From assembly GCA_963739395.1 (NCBI GenBank), contig CAVUAE010000001.1, positions 1,054,001 through 1,118,000 of the forward strand: DNA of 64,000 nt, given 5' to 3'. Shown piece after piece: positions 61,225 to 64,000 of this stretch. Positions within the stretch are counted from its first letter, which is position 1. Every line of letters starts with the position of its first letter. The notes beneath the pieces are model-generated. The model was not told the DNA's origin and did not search any database. It saw only the letters and a list, made by a program, of their open reading frames with translations. Source of the stretch: RBG-13-51-18 sp963739395 (GTDB lineage: Bacteria > Chloroflexota > Dehalococcoidia > Dehalococcoidales > RBG-16-60-22). The position numbers were made by a program, and so were the translations under genes.

Positions 61225-61293
61225 CATACCGGTGAAAACCGGAATCCAGTAAAAACAGGTAATAACTGGATCCCGTTTTTCAACGGGATGGGG
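61225..61293 (-). repeat. dispersed palindromic repeat, copy 4
   Basis: CATACCGG hairpin, GGAATCCAG, centre, CTGGATCCCG, a CCCGTT/AACGGG hairpin and GGGATGGGG. It has the same two-arm plan as copies 1 and 2 but the ends differ. It fills the gap upstream of the lipoprotein gene. Confidence 0.65.
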
Positions 61294-61321
61294 TTGAGGG
61301 AAAAAGGGGAGGATAAAACGA

Positions 61322-61663
61322 TTATTTTTGTGAAGTTACACTTTTTGATTTAGCGTATAACTCTAGAAGTTTGAACATCTGATCAAGATGAAACTGAATT
61401 CTGCCATTCTCATAATCTGGAATTTTACTAATGATAAATCCGGGTTTTCCCTTATTTTTTCCACCTATGCCAAATCGTTGTTCTTTGTCTTTAAGCGCCA
61501 TTTTGTTTATATAATCGAGTGTTTCTCTAGCTGCAATACTTAAAGCAGTGGAGTACATCTGTTTATAAAGCTTATCAATCTCTCCCTTATCAAATAGTTT
61601 CTTAATATTTAAGCTCAAGTTTCCTATGATATTTTCTACTATGTTTATTCTAGGTGAAACCAT
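61322..61663 (-). CDS. AT-rich hypothetical protein downstream of nrdJ
   Basis: A 113-residue protein of no recognised family. It is mostly helical and Lys-rich, with KNKGKPGF in the middle and a C-terminal LELYAKSKS helix. The bases 61381-61440 hold 18 G/C of 60, poorer than nrdJ. It starts 10 nt after the nrdJ stop with GAGG across the junction, so it is probably co-translated, yet its base composition hints at later acquisition. Confidence 0.55.
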   Translation of the reverse strand: MVSPRINIVENIIGNLSLNIKKLFDKGEIDKLYKQMYSTALSIAARETLDYINKMALKDKEQRFGIGGKNKGKPGFIISKIPDYENGRIQFHLDQMFKLLELYAKSKSVTSQK

Positions 61664-61673
61664 ATTTTACCTC

Positions 61674-63935
61674 TTAGCACTTCGTATACCCGCAAGCCGG
61701 GCAGTGGTAGCAGCCTTCCTGGAAAACAAGCAGATTTTGACATTCCGGACATTGTTTTAACTGCCCGACCATGGTTTTTGAAAGTCCATAGTCCTCGGTC
61801 TTGGGCTTATCGCCGCCGTTGATGTGCTTTTCCAGTACGCTGGCAATAGCATCGGCGCAAGAAAGGATAGACTTACCTTGTTCCCAAGCAATAGTAGGGC
61901 AGCGAATACCGCGCAGCTGCTTTACTACCTGAGCCACATCTACTCCTGAACGTAAGGAAAGAGAAATTAGGCGGCAAATAGCTTCTAGTTGTGCTGATGC
62001 ACAACCGCCGGACTTACCGAGGGTGGAAAATACCTCAAAGATGCCCTTGTCATCGTAATTAACAGTAATATATAAAGAGCCGCAGCCGGTATTGACCTTG
62101 GTTGAAGTCCCTTTAATTTCAGTAGGTCGCTTGCGCGGGGTACGGCTGACGGGGTCTTCGGCTGGTTTTTCTGGTTTTTTGCCGGTGGTCAGCACCTGGC
62201 TATCCCGCGAGCGGTCACGGTAGATAGTGATGCCTTTAAGTCCTTCTTCATAAGCGAGCATGTAAGCGTGGGCGATATCATCACGGGTGGCGGACTGGGG
62301 GAAGTTGATAGTTTTGGAGACGGCGTTATCGGTCGAGCGCTGGAAAGCCGCCTGCATTTTCACATGCCATTCCGGGGTGATTTCATGGGCGGTGACGAAT
62401 ACACGCTTAATATCATCGGGTACATTCTTGATGTCGGCTAAATGCTCGCCTTCCGCCAGCTTTTTCATCAGTTCGTCGGAGTAAAAGCCGCCTTTTTTCG
62501 CTGCGTCTTCAAAATAGGGATTTACCTCAACGAAGGGCGTACCGTCGAGAACGGTTTTAGTGTAACTCAAAGCAAAGAGAGGTTCGATGCCGCTGGAACA
62601 GCCGGCAATCATGCTTAAGGTGCCGGTGGGGGCGATGGTGGTGCGGGTGGCGTTGCGTACTTTAGGTCCGTTAGGCACATCATAAATACTGTCCTTAAAA
62701 GCCGGGAAAGTACCCCGCTCCTTTGCCAGCTCTACCGAGGCTTTAAAGGCTTCCTCACCGATAAAACGCATTAGTTTTTCTGCAACGTCAAGCGCTTCCT
62801 CGGAGTTATACGGCACGCCAAGCATCACCAGCATATCGGCAAAGCCCATGATGCCCAGGCCGATTTTACGCGTCTTTTTAGTCATTTCCTCTATCTGGGG
62901 CAGGGGGAATTTATTAACATCAATAACATTATCCAGGAAACGGATGGCTGTTTTAACTGTTCTCGCTAGCTTGGGGTGGTCGATTTCGTAGCCGCCGCCC
63001 TTCTTTTTCATCATGCGGGAGAGGTTAATAGAAGCCAGGTTACAGGACTCGTAGGGGAGTAGAGGCTGCTCGCCGCAGGGGTTAGTGCTTTCAATTCTAC
63101 CGAGATGCGGCGTAGGATTAGCCTCGTTAATGCGGTCGATGAAGATAATCCCAGGGTCTCCCGTGCGCCAGGCCATGTCCACGATTTTTTCGAAGACCAC
63201 TTTAGCGTTGAGCTTGCCGGTGACCTCTTTAGTATGGGGATTGATTAATTCATAATCGGCGCCTGCCTTGACCGCTTCCATATAGTCCGCTGTCAAAGCC
63301 ACAGAGAGATTGAAATTAGTCAGCGCGGTCATTTTTTCTTTAGCGGTGATGAACGTCATAATATCGGGATGATTGATGTTCAGGATGCCCATGTTAGCGC
63401 CCCGCCGCGTACCACCCTGCTTGGTGACGTCGGTGACGGTATCGAAGGCGCGCATGAAGGAAACCGGTCCGCTGGCGACGCCGCCGGTAGAGCCGACCAC
63501 ATCGTTTTCCGGGCGAAGACGGGAGAAGGAAAATCCCGTGCCGCCGCCGCTTTTATGAATAAGCGCGGTGTATTTCACGGCGTCAAAAATAGACTCCATG
63601 GAGTCTTCGACAGGGAGGACGAAGCAAGCGGAAAGCTGCCCCAGCTTTTTACCAGCATTCATCAACGTGGGAGAATTAGGGAGGAATTCCAGATTGTACA
63701 TCAGCTTGAAAAAGTCATCTTCAACAGATTTAGCATTAGCTTTAGGACTATAAATTAACTCCGCGGCAGCGATGGCTTTGGCTACCCGTCGGAACATTTC
63801 TTCCGTTGTTTCTATAATTTTACCTTTGCTGTCTCTTAATAAGTAGCGTCTTTCCAGCACCTGTCGAGCTGTGTCGGTCAGGCCATTAGCAGTGATTGTG
63901 TCTTTAGGATTTTTTACTTCGGTTTCGGTGTCCAT
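61674..63935 (-). CDS. nrdJ: adenosylcobalamin-dependent ribonucleotide reductase (class II)
   Basis: A class II reductase that makes deoxynucleotides with adenosylcobalamin as radical generator, working in air or without it. Seen from Met 63935: NPCGEQPLLPYESC with catalytic Cys/Glu, SACFVLPVEDS with the first active-site Cys, GGGTGFSF, and a C-terminal tail ending in CPECQNLL...CPACGYTKC, a zinc-ribbon-like reducing tail. The frame stays open leftwards past 63935 to the window end, but GAGGAGG 11 nt before this ATG makes it a plausible start; the true N-terminus is uncertain. CobO at 53868 supplies the cofactor. Confidence 0.95.
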   Translation of the reverse strand: MDTETEVKNPKDTITANGLTDTARQVLERRYLLRDSKGKIIETTEEMFRRVAKAIAAAELIYSPKANAKSVEDDFFKLMYNLEFLPNSPTLMNAGKKLGQLSACFVLPVEDSMESIFDAVKYTALIHKSGGGTGFSFSRLRPENDVVGSTGGVASGPVSFMRAFDTVTDVTKQGGTRRGANMGILNINHPDIMTFITAKEKMTALTNFNLSVALTADYMEAVKAGADYELINPHTKEVTGKLNAKVVFEKIVDMAWRTGDPGIIFIDRINEANPTPHLGRIESTNPCGEQPLLPYESCNLASINLSRMMKKKGGGYEIDHPKLARTVKTAIRFLDNVIDVNKFPLPQIEEMTKKTRKIGLGIMGFADMLVMLGVPYNSEEALDVAEKLMRFIGEEAFKASVELAKERGTFPAFKDSIYDVPNGPKVRNATRTTIAPTGTLSMIAGCSSGIEPLFALSYTKTVLDGTPFVEVNPYFEDAAKKGGFYSDELMKKLAEGEHLADIKNVPDDIKRVFVTAHEITPEWHVKMQAAFQRSTDNAVSKTINFPQSATRDDIAHAYMLAYEEGLKGITIYRDRSRDSQVLTTGKKPEKPAEDPVSRTPRKRPTEIKGTSTKVNTGCGSLYITVNYDDKGIFEVFSTLGKSGGCASAQLEAICRLISLSLRSGVDVAQVVKQLRGIRCPTIAWEQGKSILSCADAIASVLEKHINGGDKPKTEDYGLSKTMVGQLKQCPECQNLLVFQEGCYHCPACGYTKC

Positions 63936-64000
63936 TTCGGCTTTGACCTCCTCTACTGGCGTTGGTACTGGTTCCGCTTGGGGTTTTTCGGCATTAAGCA

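Overview
The window is about 64 kb of a bacterial chromosome, densely packed with no gene-free stretch longer than about 300 bases. Gene content points to a strict anaerobe: a tungsten-type aldehyde:ferredoxin oxidoreductase, a B12-dependent class II ribonucleotide reductase, cob(I)alamin adenosyltransferase, several radical-SAM and Fe-S redox proteins, and no respiratory oxidase. Secreted proteins are lipoproteins with Thr/Ser/Pro-rich linkers. My best inference is an anaerobic Chloroflexota of the Dehalococcoidia type; this rests on gene style, not on a marker gene. Two tRNA genes (Leu-UAA, Cys-GCA) are present. I saw no rRNA, CRISPR array or transposase.

Layout. 1-1320: truncated GHKL (MORC/MutL-like) ATPase overlapping a C5-cytosine methyltransferase, an AT-rich probable restriction-modification or defence module. 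1380-2744: ParA with a small basic partner, and a promoter region carrying four AATTAAGA repeats. 2745-4114: DUF2089/SHOCT-like regulator and small membrane proteins. 4117-10400: SDR, aldehyde:ferredoxin oxidoreductase, ABC-2 exporter. 10490-15331: multi-PAS histidine kinase with REC/HD-GYP partner. 15599-21546: Nudix, LarA-like racemase, MoxR/DUF58/DUF4129 cluster, UspA. 21619-26079: EF-P with its lysyl-ligase EpmA, ferredoxin-type aldo/keto reductase, tandem cupin, flavoprotein. 26145-30726: MarR with a heterodimeric ABC exporter. 30880-35515: glutaredoxin and a three-gene FAD oxidase/Fe-S cluster. 35728-38478: lipoproteins, a 57-aa protein, radical SAM/SPASM. 38660-43654: sugar operon (isomerase, GH3 glycosidase, FGGY kinase). 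43694-45984: cupin with an in-frame TGA, alpha/beta hydrolase, Nif3-like. 46013-48491: AT-rich ATPase island bounded by 16-bp direct repeats, one of which is the 3' end of dnaN. 48475-63935: housekeeping (dnaN, moaC, moaA, rdgB, cobO, plsY, tRNAs, purM, tilS, DUF2344, nrdJ) mixed with small or unknown genes.

The strongest unexplained signals are (i) the dnaN-associated direct-repeat island with one deviant-P-loop ATPase, (ii) an in-frame TGA 20 codons into a cupin gene that has its only good ribosome-binding site upstream of the stop, (iii) a recurring leaderless architecture in which a -10 box lies 6-10 nt before the start codon, (iv) a dispersed palindromic repeat family with four copies, and (v) the methyltransferase/GHKL pair at the left edge.
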